Positions 1 to 6,110 of a DNA stretch of 7,033 nucleotides are shown piece by piece. The first letter of the stretch is position 1; the number at the start of each line of letters is the position of its first letter. The translations under genes were made by a program, and so were the position numbers. The stretch comes from Hyphomicrobiales bacterium (GTDB lineage Bacteria; Pseudomonadota; Alphaproteobacteria; Rhizobiales; S144-35): NCBI GenBank assembly GCA_015494185.1, contig WGBT01000003.1, forward strand, positions 1 through 7,033, written 5' to 3'. Under the pieces are notes generated by a model. That model saw only the letters and a program-made list of their open reading frames with translations. It made no database searches and was not told the DNA's origin.

Positions 1-1491
1 ACGTCTGGCAAGAGTGCGCTGGCTCAGACCGACAGAACGCGCCGTTCAACACACCGTTTGAACGGTGTGGCCGCAAATGGTCAGACGGCGTTGCAAACTG
101 CGGCTGCTCCTGCCCCTGTTGCGGCCGCACCAGCAGCTGCAGCAGAAGCTGCGCCTGCGTCGCAAGTTACGTCACAAGCATCGCGGCGTTTTGTCCGCCC
201 CCCTGTGATCAAGGCCAACAGCACCCGCGAAATTGCCCTGGCGCGGCGGAAAGCCCTGTCGAGCCGTGGAAAGGTTGCCACCAAGACGGCGGACCGGGTT
301 CGTGACGCCAAGACTTGCCGCCGTTCTGCGGCGGTTCAGGCCGGCGCGAATACAACGGCAAACCCGGCAAATGCTGAAACCGCGGCAGCCAAGTCCGCTC
401 CATCTGCATCTCAGCCAACACGTGCTGCAGCCCGTACTAAGGGAGGTCTTGGCAAAGTCAGCCGGGTTGTGCCGCGCACCAAGCCGGTCATGGCGCCGGG
501 CCGGGCGGCTTCATTGGCACGCCGGCGCGCCCAAGCGAGCCGTGGCAAGGCTGGGCTTAGCGCAGCGGGGATCAGTCCGGCCCAGGCGGTGCGCACCAGC
601 AATCCGGAGATGTCCGGCCGGGAACTGGCGCGGGCCTTGCGTGCTCAACGCAGCCAAAACGGCAATGCTGGTAAGAAGAAATGTGCGCCAAGCGGACGTC
701 AGCGCCGGAATTGTCTTACCGGCGAAAGTGCCGTGCGTGCCGCTCAGGATCAACCTTGGAAAGTGGGGGCGAGTGAAACCACCCATGGTCAGACCGTGAC
801 CGGCACCCAGGTTGGCCGCAAAGCTTCTGTGACCGGCGATGAAGCCAGCACCTGCCGGATCATCACCGGCACCGAATATATGGGGGCGGATATCTTCCGC
901 GAATTTTGCCAGACGGATCCAACCCCGAGTGTGATGCGGGGCGGGGTGTCTGCCACATCGGTTGGGAATGCGGTGACCGGCAACCGGGTAGGGCGCAGCC
1001 CGAAAGTGACCGGCGATGAGCCTGGCACCTGCAAGCGGGTGACCGGAACAGAATATGTCGGTGCCGAGCAGACCCAGTCCTATTGCGGGATTACCCCTCA
1101 GCCGCATCCGGCCAAAGTGGCGCGCGGGCAAACCCCAAAAAACAAGCCGGTGACGGGAAACCTGGTGTTGCGCTCAGAACGGGTGACCGGCAATGAAGCT
1201 GGTTTCAATCGGCAATTGACCGGCACTCCTTACACCCAGCTTGGGGAGGGGGGCGCCCCGCCTAAAGTGCAAAAGAGCATGACTTTGCAGGGGCATGTGG
1301 TGACCGGAACCTATGTTGGCCGCAGAGAGCGGATGACCGGCGATGAAATGGGCAGCTGCCGCACCATTACCGGTGATGAATATATTGGGCTCGAACAATA
1401 TCAAAGCTTCTGCAATACGCGGCCTGAGCCGTCGGATCAGAAGTGGGGCGTTCCAGCACCATCACCGGAGAGACCATTACTGGGACGATGA
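1..1491 (+). CDS. csoS2: Carboxysome assembly protein CsoS2, 5' part (N-terminal and first middle repeats), partial at left edge
   Basis: Encodes the N-terminal part of the disordered scaffold that gathers Rubisco and ties it to the alpha-carboxysome shell. The frame is open from base 1 with no stop, so the true start is probably upstream; the TTG at 58 is only the first in-window start-like codon and has no convincing ribosome binding site. Three basic N-terminal repeats are visible (pattern R..ALARRKALSSRGK), followed by a Pro/Ala/Thr-rich linker and the hallmark PWKVGASET...GQTVTGT entry into the middle region. Four middle repeats with VTGT/VTGDE/ITGTEY motifs and paired cysteines follow. 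Frame 0 ends at TGA 1489-1491 after a tail starting WGVPAPSP that does not fit the repeat, and the repeat continues in the -1 frame from 1443. Either this is a truncated CsoS2A-like isoform, or the gene carries a one-base deletion or sequencing error. Family identity is certain; whether it is a separate product is not. Confidence 0.93.
   Translation, partial: TSGKSALAQTDRTRRSTHRLNGVAANGQTALQTAAAPAPVAAAPAAAAEAAPASQVTSQASRRFVRPPVIKANSTREIALARRKALSSRGKVATKTADRVRDAKTCRRSAAVQAGANTTANPANAETAAAKSAPSASQPTRAAARTKGGLGKVSRVVPRTKPVMAPGRAASLARRRAQASRGKAGLSAAGISPAQAVRTSNPEMSGRELARALRAQRSQNGNAGKKKCAPSGRQRRNCLTGESAVRAAQDQPWKVGASETTHGQTVTGTQVGRKASVTGDEASTCRIITGTEYMGADIFREFCQTDPTPSVMRGGVSATSVGNAVTGNRVGRSPKVTGDEPGTCKRVTGTEYVGAEQTQSYCGITPQPHPAKVARGQTPKNKPVTGNLVLRSERVTGNEAGFNRQLTGTPYTQLGEGGAPPKVQKSMTLQGHVVTGTYVGRRERMTGDEMGSCRTITGDEYIGLEQYQSFCNTRPEPSDQKWGVPAPSPERPLLGR
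217..681 (+). repeat. csoS2: CsoS2 N-terminal Rubisco-binding repeats (three copies)
   Basis: Three basic repeats at about 217-285 (STREIALARRKALSSRGK), 493-561 (APGRAASLARRRAQASRGK) and 610-681 (MSGRELARALRAQRSQ...GKKK) share G/TRE/A..ALARR.A.S.RGK. In CsoS2 these short helices bind Rubisco multivalently. The third is the most divergent: the Arg pair is spaced differently and RGK is replaced by NGNAGKKK. The linkers between them are long and rich in Ala, Pro, Thr and Ser. A fourth copy may lie upstream, since base 1 onward encodes TSGKSALAQ, which could be the tail of another copy. Confidence 0.8.
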
Positions 1492-1769
1492 CCGGGCGCA
1501 GCCCGAAAGTGACCGGCGATGAGCCCGGCGTTTGCAAGGCGATCACCGGCACGCCCTATGCAGGACTTGAGCAATATAGCCAGTTCTGTGAAGTACCCCA
1601 GACCAATATGGCCATGGCCCGGATGTATGCTTCCAAGCGCGCAGCCGGCGCTCCGATGACCGGCATTCAGCCGGGGATTGGCGGGGTTGTGACCGGCACT
1701 GAGCGCGGGGCTTGCGAAACCGTCAGTGGCACGCCCTATCTTGGCGATGATCAACAGGCGGCCGTTTGC
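760..1769 (+). repeat. csoS2: CsoS2 middle (M) repeats, six copies across the frame break
   Basis: About 50-residue repeats of the form KVG...TVTGT.VGR...VTGDE.G.C..ITGTEY.G.EQ...FC lie at roughly 760-909, 934-1086, 1114-1260, 1264-1413, 1443-1589 and 1620-1769. Five have the paired cysteines (for example TC...FC in the first, SC...FC in the fourth). The third has neither: GFN stands at the first Cys position, and the end that should carry the second Cys is shortened to GEGGAPP. The fifth straddles the frame break: its opening KV is split across the -1 shift. In the family these repeats interact with the shell and shape its curvature, and the cysteines are thought to be redox sensitive. Confidence 0.82.
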
Positions 1770-2750
1770 AAGCGGCCCATGGGGGCACGCAATGGCAGGG
1801 CCGTCAATGGCAGTGCGGGCAATGGTGCGGCGCAGTCAAGATCCTCAAGGCAGTCAAGCCCTGCGGTCATGAATGGGCAGGCGGCTGCGAACGGTGCGGC
1901 TATCAACGGCGCGGCGATGAACGGTGCCGCGCAAGGCAACGGCCTGATGGCGGCCAATGGCCAGGCCATGGCGAATGGTCAAGCGGTCAATGGTCAAATG
2001 GCCCAGATGACCCAGATGACGATGGACGGGCAAGCCGCGGTGGTCACCAATGGCATGGCCAATGGAAGCGGCATGAACGGCGCGGCGATGAACGGCGCGG
2101 CAGCTATGGCGCCCATCAATGGTTCTATGAATGGTTCCATGAATGGGGTGCCCCTCAATGGCGCAGCCCTAAATGGGGGAGCAAATGGCGCCAATGGTCA
2201 GTACGAGCAGTTTACCACCCAAGCCGCCAATGGGGCCAATGGCATTGCCAGCAATGGTCATCTGCCTTGGGAAGATTTCAGCACCAAGCCGCCAATGCAT
2301 GCCAGTGCTATGCTGCGGAACAATGGCCGCGTGACCGGCAACAGATATGAAAATGGTCATATCACCGGCCCCTTTGGTATGGCTGCTGGCAAGGTGACCG
2401 GCACGGAAGAAGCCCGCTTCGGGCGTCCGCCTGCCCCGGCTGTTGAGAACCCTCAACCAACCGAGATCGATGGCCGTGTCAAGGCGCGGATCACCGGTGA
2501 AGGTCAGGATGCTGGCTTGAAGATCACCGGCGACGACTGGGAATTGAGCAATCGTGTGACCGGCACCGAAGGCCGTTGGGCCGAAGTGCGCAACCCGACC
2601 CGGCGCGGTGGCCCCATGTCCGCCATGGCGATGCTGCGCAAAGGTCCGCGCAATGAAGATTTGCCGCCGCCGGTCAACAAGGTCACCGGCAGCAGTGGCA
2701 ACACCGATGCTGGCGCACTGGTCACTTATTCCGGCGGTGCCCGCGGTTGA
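1443..2750 (+). CDS. csoS2: Carboxysome assembly protein CsoS2, 3' part (last middle repeats, Asn-Gly linker, C-terminal shell anchor)
   Basis: Continuation of csoS2 in the -1 frame. The GTG at 1443 is not a likely independent start: no Shine-Dalgarno lies just upstream, and its first residues (VGRSSTITG, if GTG is read as Val) complete the repeat begun upstream as QK. The -1 frame is closed upstream by TGA 1425-1427, so the shift must fall between 1428 and 1491. In order: two Cys-paired middle repeats (residues 1-49 and about 60-109), an Asn-Gly-rich linker (about 117-272), then a C-terminal region with spaced VTG/ITG motifs. It ends in the conserved C-terminal peptide KVTGSSGNT...VTYSGGARG, which in CsoS2 anchors to the CsoS1 shell. 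It stops 26 nt before csoSCA. Full-length scaffold needs the two segments joined, giving about 917 residues from base 1. Confidence 0.92.
   Translation: MGRSSTITGETITGTMTGRSPKVTGDEPGVCKAITGTPYAGLEQYSQFCEVPQTNMAMARMYASKRAAGAPMTGIQPGIGGVVTGTERGACETVSGTPYLGDDQQAAVCKRPMGARNGRAVNGSAGNGAAQSRSSRQSSPAVMNGQAAANGAAINGAAMNGAAQGNGLMAANGQAMANGQAVNGQMAQMTQMTMDGQAAVVTNGMANGSGMNGAAMNGAAAMAPINGSMNGSMNGVPLNGAALNGGANGANGQYEQFTTQAANGANGIASNGHLPWEDFSTKPPMHASAMLRNNGRVTGNRYENGHITGPFGMAAGKVTGTEEARFGRPPAPAVENPQPTEIDGRVKARITGEGQDAGLKITGDDWELSNRVTGTEGRWAEVRNPTRRGGPMSAMAMLRKGPRNEDLPPPVNKVTGSSGNTDAGALVTYSGGARG
1791..2262 (+). repeat. csoS2: Asn-Gly-rich low-complexity linker in CsoS2
   Basis: About 155 residues hold roughly 25 Asn-Gly dipeptides separated by two to eight small or polar residues (recurring MNGAA, ANGQA, NGSMNGSMNG). 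At DNA level this is a minisatellite-like field of aatggc/aacggc words. One exact 20-bp direct repeat occurs at 1905-1924 and 2076-2095, which suggests growth by slippage or unequal exchange. The stretch separates the last middle repeat from the C-terminal shell-binding region. No fold is expected. Confidence 0.85.
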
Positions 2751-2776
2751 GATGAGGGCTTGGAGACACTGAGGCA

Positions 2777-4405
2777 ATGTTGACAACACGTCGTCCATAT
2801 CAGCGCCCCTATCAGCGCTCTGGGAGCACGGCCCCCGTTACCGCTCCGTTGCGCCGCCCTGGTGCAGTGGGCGCAGAGGCGGCAGACCGTTCAACGGCTC
2901 CCAATGGGCCAGCCCGTCATAGACGGGAAACGCGCAGGGCGGACCGATTGGCGGCTTCGGCGGTTTTCAAATCCGCCCCGTTGCACTCGCGCACAACTGG
3001 TGCCGATGACGCGTCCCATGCATTGGTCAAAACCAGTGAAAATCAACGCCTTTACGCTTATGAAAGCGGGGTTAAGAACGCCTTTGATGAAATTGTCCCG
3101 GTCTTGAAACGGATTTCCGCCCTGCAAGGCGAGGCTGATTTTGAAAACCGGGCGCAACAGCTGGCGCGGCAGAGTTTCGGCTTCGAGCTGCCGGCAAATA
3201 TTTTGGCAGATGCCTGGGTTTCAGGGTTGGATATGCGCCGTTTGTTTGCCTGGTGTGTGTTTGAAACCAATCGGCGGTTTGCCGATGAATTTTTCGCCAA
3301 GGACCCGCTCAATGGTTTGGGAACGGAGGAATTCGCCGCTTTCTTGCAAAGCTGCGGCTTCCACATCATGGATATTTCGCCCTGTGCGGATGGCCGGCTG
3401 GCCCATCTCATTCGTTATGTTCTGCGCCTCCCCTATCGGGCGGTGCGGCGGAAATCCTATGCCGGGGCGATGTTCGATATTGAAAACAGCGTTCAAAAAT
3501 GGGTGGAGACGGAGTTGCAACGGTTTCGCGAAGGGAAGCCGAATTTTGCGTCCGACCCGACCCGTTATTTGAAAGTGGTGGCCTATCATTTCAGCTCGGT
3601 CGATCCTGCTCATGAAGGTTGTGCCGCTCATGGCTCGGATACCGAAAAGGCTGCAGCCGCAGGGCTCGAACGGCTGTTGGAGTTTCGCCAGGCGATCGAG
3701 AACAGTTTTTGCTGTGGCGCGTCGATCGATTTGCTGCTGATTGGGGTGGACACCGATACCGACAGCCTGCGCATCCATGTGCCCGATGCCGATGGCAATA
3801 GCGATCTTGGCCGCTACGTTTCATCACTGGAACTGTTCGATGGCACCCGCGGACAAAGTGAAACACAAGCGCGGGAATCTATTCGCGCAGCTATTCGCCA
3901 AGTATCACCCGGGGTGAGCGAGGGCAGTTTGGAATTGATCGCGATGTTGATCGAGAACAATTTCTCGCAGATTGCCTATGTCCGCAGGTTTCATGGCCCG
4001 CATTATCAAGATATTGGCCATGCGGAACGGTTTATCGGGGCGGGGATTGGCTTTGAGGAAATCCAGCTGCGCAACCTGATGTATTTTGCCTATCTCAACA
4101 CCGTTGAGGAGGCCGCCCCTGACCTTGATGTGGGGATCAAGATTTTTACCGGTCTGAACGTTGCTCATGGTCTGCCGGTGCCGGTCTTGGTGCGCTTTGA
4201 TTATCACGGTCAGGTCCCAGGTGCGCGCGACCGGGCTGTGGAGCGCTGTGAGCGGGTGGCTGCAGCCTTGTTGGAACGCTATTCGGACCTGTTTGAAAAA
4301 GGTCTGTTGCACGTCATGCAGGTCGTCCGGGATTGTCATGCCAATGGGGCGCTTGAAGTGTTGACTTGCACAGCGAATCCGAAATCTGAAGCGGGAGCAC
4401 ACTGA
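2777..4405 (+). CDS. csoSCA: Carboxysomal beta-class carbonic anhydrase CsoSCA (CsoS3)
   Basis: Converts bicarbonate to CO2 inside the carboxysome to feed Rubisco. The product is 542 residues, slightly longer than the roughly 510-520 usual for CsoSCA. Residues 1 to about 85 are a basic, Pro/Arg/Ala-rich disordered leader containing a tandem PYQRPYQR; in Halothiobacillus this leader binds Rubisco. The helical domain spans about 86-195. The catalytic domain carries Cys203-Ala-Asp205-Gly-Arg207 (zinc ligand plus Asp/Arg dyad), His271 and Cys282. The 11-residue His-to-Cys spacing matches the known zinc site. The remaining C-terminal part is the degenerate second domain typical of the family. The ATG at 2777 is chosen because GGAGA lies 10 nt upstream (2762-2766) and the gene follows csoS2 after 26 nt. 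The stop TGA overlaps the csoS4A start by one base, implying coupled translation. Confidence 0.95.
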   Translation: MLTTRRPYQRPYQRSGSTAPVTAPLRRPGAVGAEAADRSTAPNGPARHRRETRRADRLAASAVFKSAPLHSRTTGADDASHALVKTSENQRLYAYESGVKNAFDEIVPVLKRISALQGEADFENRAQQLARQSFGFELPANILADAWVSGLDMRRLFAWCVFETNRRFADEFFAKDPLNGLGTEEFAAFLQSCGFHIMDISPCADGRLAHLIRYVLRLPYRAVRRKSYAGAMFDIENSVQKWVETELQRFREGKPNFASDPTRYLKVVAYHFSSVDPAHEGCAAHGSDTEKAAAAGLERLLEFRQAIENSFCCGASIDLLLIGVDTDTDSLRIHVPDADGNSDLGRYVSSLELFDGTRGQSETQARESIRAAIRQVSPGVSEGSLELIAMLIENNFSQIAYVRRFHGPHYQDIGHAERFIGAGIGFEEIQLRNLMYFAYLNTVEEAAPDLDVGIKIFTGLNVAHGLPVPVLVRFDYHGQVPGARDRAVERCERVAAALLERYSDLFEKGLLHVMQVVRDCHANGALEVLTCTANPKSEAGAH

Positions 4406-4698
4406 TGAAGATTTTTCGCGTGATTCGCCCGCTGGTGGCGACACAACGCATTTCAGGATTGGAACACAAGCATTTGAAAGTCGTCAATGATGGCAAGGCG
4501 GATTTTGTGGCGATCGATGCGGTGGGGTGTATTCCCGGGGACTGGGTGATCGGTGTCGGCAGTGCCGCGGCCCGTGAAGCCGCCGGACGTGACAAATTCC
4601 CCAGCGATCTGACCATTGTTGGGATCATCGATCATTGGCCCCCAGAAGATGAGAATCGAGTTGCGGATGAGAAAGAAAAAGAGGGAACGGGCGCATGA
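4405..4698 (+). CDS. csoS4A: Carboxysome vertex pentamer protein CsoS4A
   Basis: Small EutN/CcmL-type (BMV) protein that forms pentamers capping the vertices of the icosahedral shell. Family hallmarks are the start MKIFRVIRPLVATQR, the loop GCIPGDWVIGVGSAA at residues 41-55 and the closing strand DLTIVGIIDHW at 68-78. At 97 residues it is longer than the usual roughly 83, owing to a charged tail (PEDENRVADEKEKEGTGA). The ATG overlaps the csoSCA stop (TGATG), with GGGAG at 4393-4397, 7 nt upstream. The tail-coding DNA also holds the ribosome binding site of csoS4B, which may explain its retention. Confidence 0.94.
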   Translation: MKIFRVIRPLVATQRISGLEHKHLKVVNDGKADFVAIDAVGCIPGDWVIGVGSAAAREAAGRDKFPSDLTIVGIIDHWPPEDENRVADEKEKEGTGA

Positions 4699-4952
4699 AT
4701 ATTTTTCACGTTGAAGGTTCCCTGGTCTGCACCCGGCGTGTCGATGGTTTGAAGAATCAAAGCCTGCGGGTGCTGCGCGATGCTTTTACAGGGAATTTGG
4801 CTGTTGCGACCGATCCTGTTGGTGCGCGGCCGGGCAACCGGGTCTTTGCCGTCAGCGGATCCGCTGCTCGCTATGCGATGGATGATTGGAAAATTTACAC
4901 GGATCTGACGATCTGCGGGATCATCGATTTGAGTGATGATGAGGCAGATTAA
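4695..4952 (+). CDS. csoS4B: Carboxysome vertex pentamer protein CsoS4B
   Basis: Paralogue of CsoS4A and the second vertex-capping pentamer of alpha-carboxysomes. It has 85 residues, the usual family size. The same fold markers occur: MNIFHVEGSLVCTRRVDGL at the start, PVGARPGNRVFAVSGSAAR at residues 41-59 and DLTICGIIDL at 70-79. It starts in a 4-nt overlap with the end of csoS4A (ATGA at 4695-4698), preceded by GAGGGA (4681-4686) at 8 nt, so translation is probably coupled. In the vertex loop ARPGNRV replaces the CIPGDWV of CsoS4A, the normal difference between the two paralogues. The C-terminus is acidic (DDEAD). Confidence 0.94.
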   Translation: MNIFHVEGSLVCTRRVDGLKNQSLRVLRDAFTGNLAVATDPVGARPGNRVFAVSGSAARYAMDDWKIYTDLTICGIIDLSDDEAD

Positions 4953-5031
4953 CTGATGGAGCTCGACCATGGCGCTGAAAACTGAATCACAGAAATCGAC
5001 GAAAAACACTCGAACCACAGGAGACAAGGAA

Positions 5032-5328
5032 ATGCCTACTGAAACCATTGGAATTGCTTTGGGGATGATCGAAACCCGCGGTCTGGTTCCCGCGATTGAA
5101 GCCGCAGACGCGATGACCAAAGCTGCCGAAGTCCGTCTGATTGGCCGCGAATTCGTTGGCGGCGGTTATGTCACCGTGCTGGTGCGTGGTGAAACCGGGG
5201 CTGTCAACGCTGCTGTCCGTGCGGGCGCCGATGCTTGTGAGCGGGTCGGTGACGGTTTGGTGGCCGCGCATATCATTGCCCGTCCCCATCGCGAAGTGGA
5301 GCCTGTGCTGGAAGCGGCTGCGGCTTAA
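5032..5328 (+). CDS. csoS1: Major carboxysome shell hexamer protein CsoS1 (BMC-H), first copy, 98 aa
   Basis: Single-domain BMC shell protein; hexamers tile the facets and form the central metabolite pore. The 98 residues match CsoS1A/CsoS1C of Halothiobacillus. Hallmarks are IGIALGMIETRGLVPAIE near the N-terminus, the pore-region FVGGG at residues 41-45, and AAHIIARPH. The ATG at 5032 is chosen because the family begins here and AGGAGA (5019-5024) stands 7 nt upstream. An in-frame ATG at 4969, also with a GGAG 7 nt upstream, would add 21 Lys/Thr-rich residues not expected in the family. It lies 79 nt after csoS4B. Residues 4-90 differ from the second copy only at position 50 (Leu here, Met there). 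C-terminus: VLEAAAA. Confidence 0.96.
   Translation: MPTETIGIALGMIETRGLVPAIEAADAMTKAAEVRLIGREFVGGGYVTVLVRGETGAVNAAVRAGADACERVGDGLVAAHIIARPHREVEPVLEAAAA
5041..5300 (+). repeat. Direct repeat: csoS1 core, copy 1 (paired with 5634-5893)
   Basis: The 260 nt here and at 5634-5893 differ at seven positions (97.3% identity). Six changes are synonymous and one changes Leu to Met. Similarity ends abruptly just after the start codons on one side and at the variable tails on the other; flanking DNA is unrelated. The pattern fits gene conversion or recent duplication. Confidence 0.95.
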
Positions 5329-5624
5329 TTCTTTTCCCAGTTTTGTTGTTCGCAGGCGGGTTTATCACCCGCCTAGATGGCAAATTCTCTGGGTAATACT
5401 GGGTGAGAAATGATATCAAGACCGTGACCTTAAATCCGAATCGATTGAGGTTTGATTTTCGGTCAGCGCGAAAGCGGAAATAGCCTAATTCGAAAGTGTG
5501 TTCAGCAAAAGTAGAGCCCGGTTTTTCCGCTGAATATATAAAACAAATGGTTGGTGTTTTCTTTGCAATCATGAAAAGGAACAGGCGCCAATCTAAGATT
5601 TCTATCCGATAGGAGAACAGAAAA
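5329..5624 (+). other. Intergenic spacer between the two csoS1 genes
   Basis: No coding region is visible. The spacer is AT-richer than the flanking genes, especially about 5500-5580 (a TATATAAAA run at 5535-5543). A GC-rich hairpin lies near its start (5354-5374), and the ribosome binding site of the second csoS1 at its end. No well-spaced -35/-10 pair was found, so a separate promoter is possible but unproven. Confidence 0.7.
5354..5374 (+). promoter_or_regulatory. Stem-loop after first csoS1 gene
   Basis: Perfect 8-bp stem AGGCGGGT/ACCCGCCT around a 5-nt loop, starting 25 nt after the csoS1 stop. No T-tract follows, so it is not a standard intrinsic terminator. It could protect the upstream mRNA 3' end or attenuate partially, setting different levels of the two shell proteins. 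Confidence 0.6.
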
Positions 5625-5957
5625 ATGGCTAGTGAAACCATTGGAATTGCTTTGGGGATGATCGAAACCCGCGGTCTGGTCCCAGCGATTGAAGCCGCAG
5701 ACGCAATGACCAAAGCTGCCGAAGTCCGTCTGATTGGCCGCGAATTCGTTGGCGGCGGTTATGTCACCGTGATGGTGCGTGGTGAAACCGGGGCTGTCAA
5801 CGCTGCTGTCCGTGCCGGTGCCGATGCCTGTGAGCGGGTCGGTGACGGTTTGGTGGCCGCGCATATCATTGCCCGTCCCCATCGCGAAGTGGAATCCGTG
5901 TTGCCAAGTGGTGAAACAGGCACTGGCACTGGTGGCGCCCGCAAGAAAGCTGCTTAA
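5625..5957 (+). CDS. csoS1B: Major carboxysome shell hexamer protein CsoS1 (BMC-H), second copy with C-terminal extension (CsoS1B-like, 110 aa)
   Basis: Second BMC-H shell protein with the same core (IGIALGMIETRG, FVGGG at residues 41-45, HIIARPH). It carries a flexible Gly/Thr/Ser tail ending GGARKKAA. The 110-residue length and short tail parallel CsoS1B of Halothiobacillus, so the B label is by length and position, not proof of orthology. The start ATG has AGGAGA at 5611-5616, 8 nt upstream. It is separated from the first copy by about 296 nt, an unusually wide gap within an otherwise tight operon. A strong terminator follows about 150 nt downstream, so this is the last gene of the operon here. 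Confidence 0.95.
   Translation: MASETIGIALGMIETRGLVPAIEAADAMTKAAEVRLIGREFVGGGYVTVMVRGETGAVNAAVRAGADACERVGDGLVAAHIIARPHREVESVLPSGETGTGTGGARKKAA
5634..5893 (+). repeat. Direct repeat: csoS1 core, copy 2 (paired with 5041-5300)
   Basis: Second member of the 260-nt pair, offset by 593 nt. In-frame homologous exchange between the copies would delete the intergenic spacer and leave one hybrid csoS1 gene. Confidence 0.95.
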
Positions 5958-6110
5958 TTTATACCACCGGCCCCTGACCTTCATTCGTATACCGTTCAAT
6001 TAACGCTAAAAGTTCAAAGGGATACGAGAAACGTCAGCGGTCAATAATAAATACCGCCGGTATTAGCAGTGGATTAGCGCGGCTGTTCTGACGGAAAATT
6101 TAGCTTTTCT
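5958..6110. other. 3' untranslated/intergenic DNA before the terminator
   Basis: No gene. It contains a 15-bp perfect dyad at 6050-6064 (AATACCG, C, CGGTATT) and a CTGTTC at 6083-6088 that is complementary to GAACAG at 6111-6116 inside the terminator stem, offering a competing fold. It may include the outer end of a mobile element. Confidence 0.6.

Noticed and set aside
233..799. Long + frame open reading frame (188 codons) within csoS2
   Set aside because: Arg/Pro-rich shadow in another frame of the certain csoS2 coding sequence; no family resemblance.
511..1131. Minus-strand open frame with recurring AGH motifs
   Set aside because: The motif periodicity is the antisense image of the VTGT/TGD repeats of CsoS2.
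1443..1491. A canonical -1 slippery heptamer to explain the csoS2 frame change
   Set aside because: Every in-register heptamer in the overlap was checked by eye and none fits X XXY YYZ, so programmed slippage is kept only as a hypothesis.
760..1769. CRISPR-like or minisatellite array
   Set aside because: The repeats are protein-level, about 150 bp long, divergent and lacking unique spacers; they are CsoS2 middle repeats.
1766..2350. Trp/Gln-rich + open frame of 194 codons in the linker region
   Set aside because: Out-of-frame reading of the aatggc/caatgg repeats encoding the Asn-Gly linker; the real frame continues to the conserved CsoS2 C-terminus.
5500..5580. Sigma-70 promoter using TATATAAAA near 5535-5543
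   Set aside because: No acceptable -35 element lies 16-18 nt upstream of any reading of the -10.
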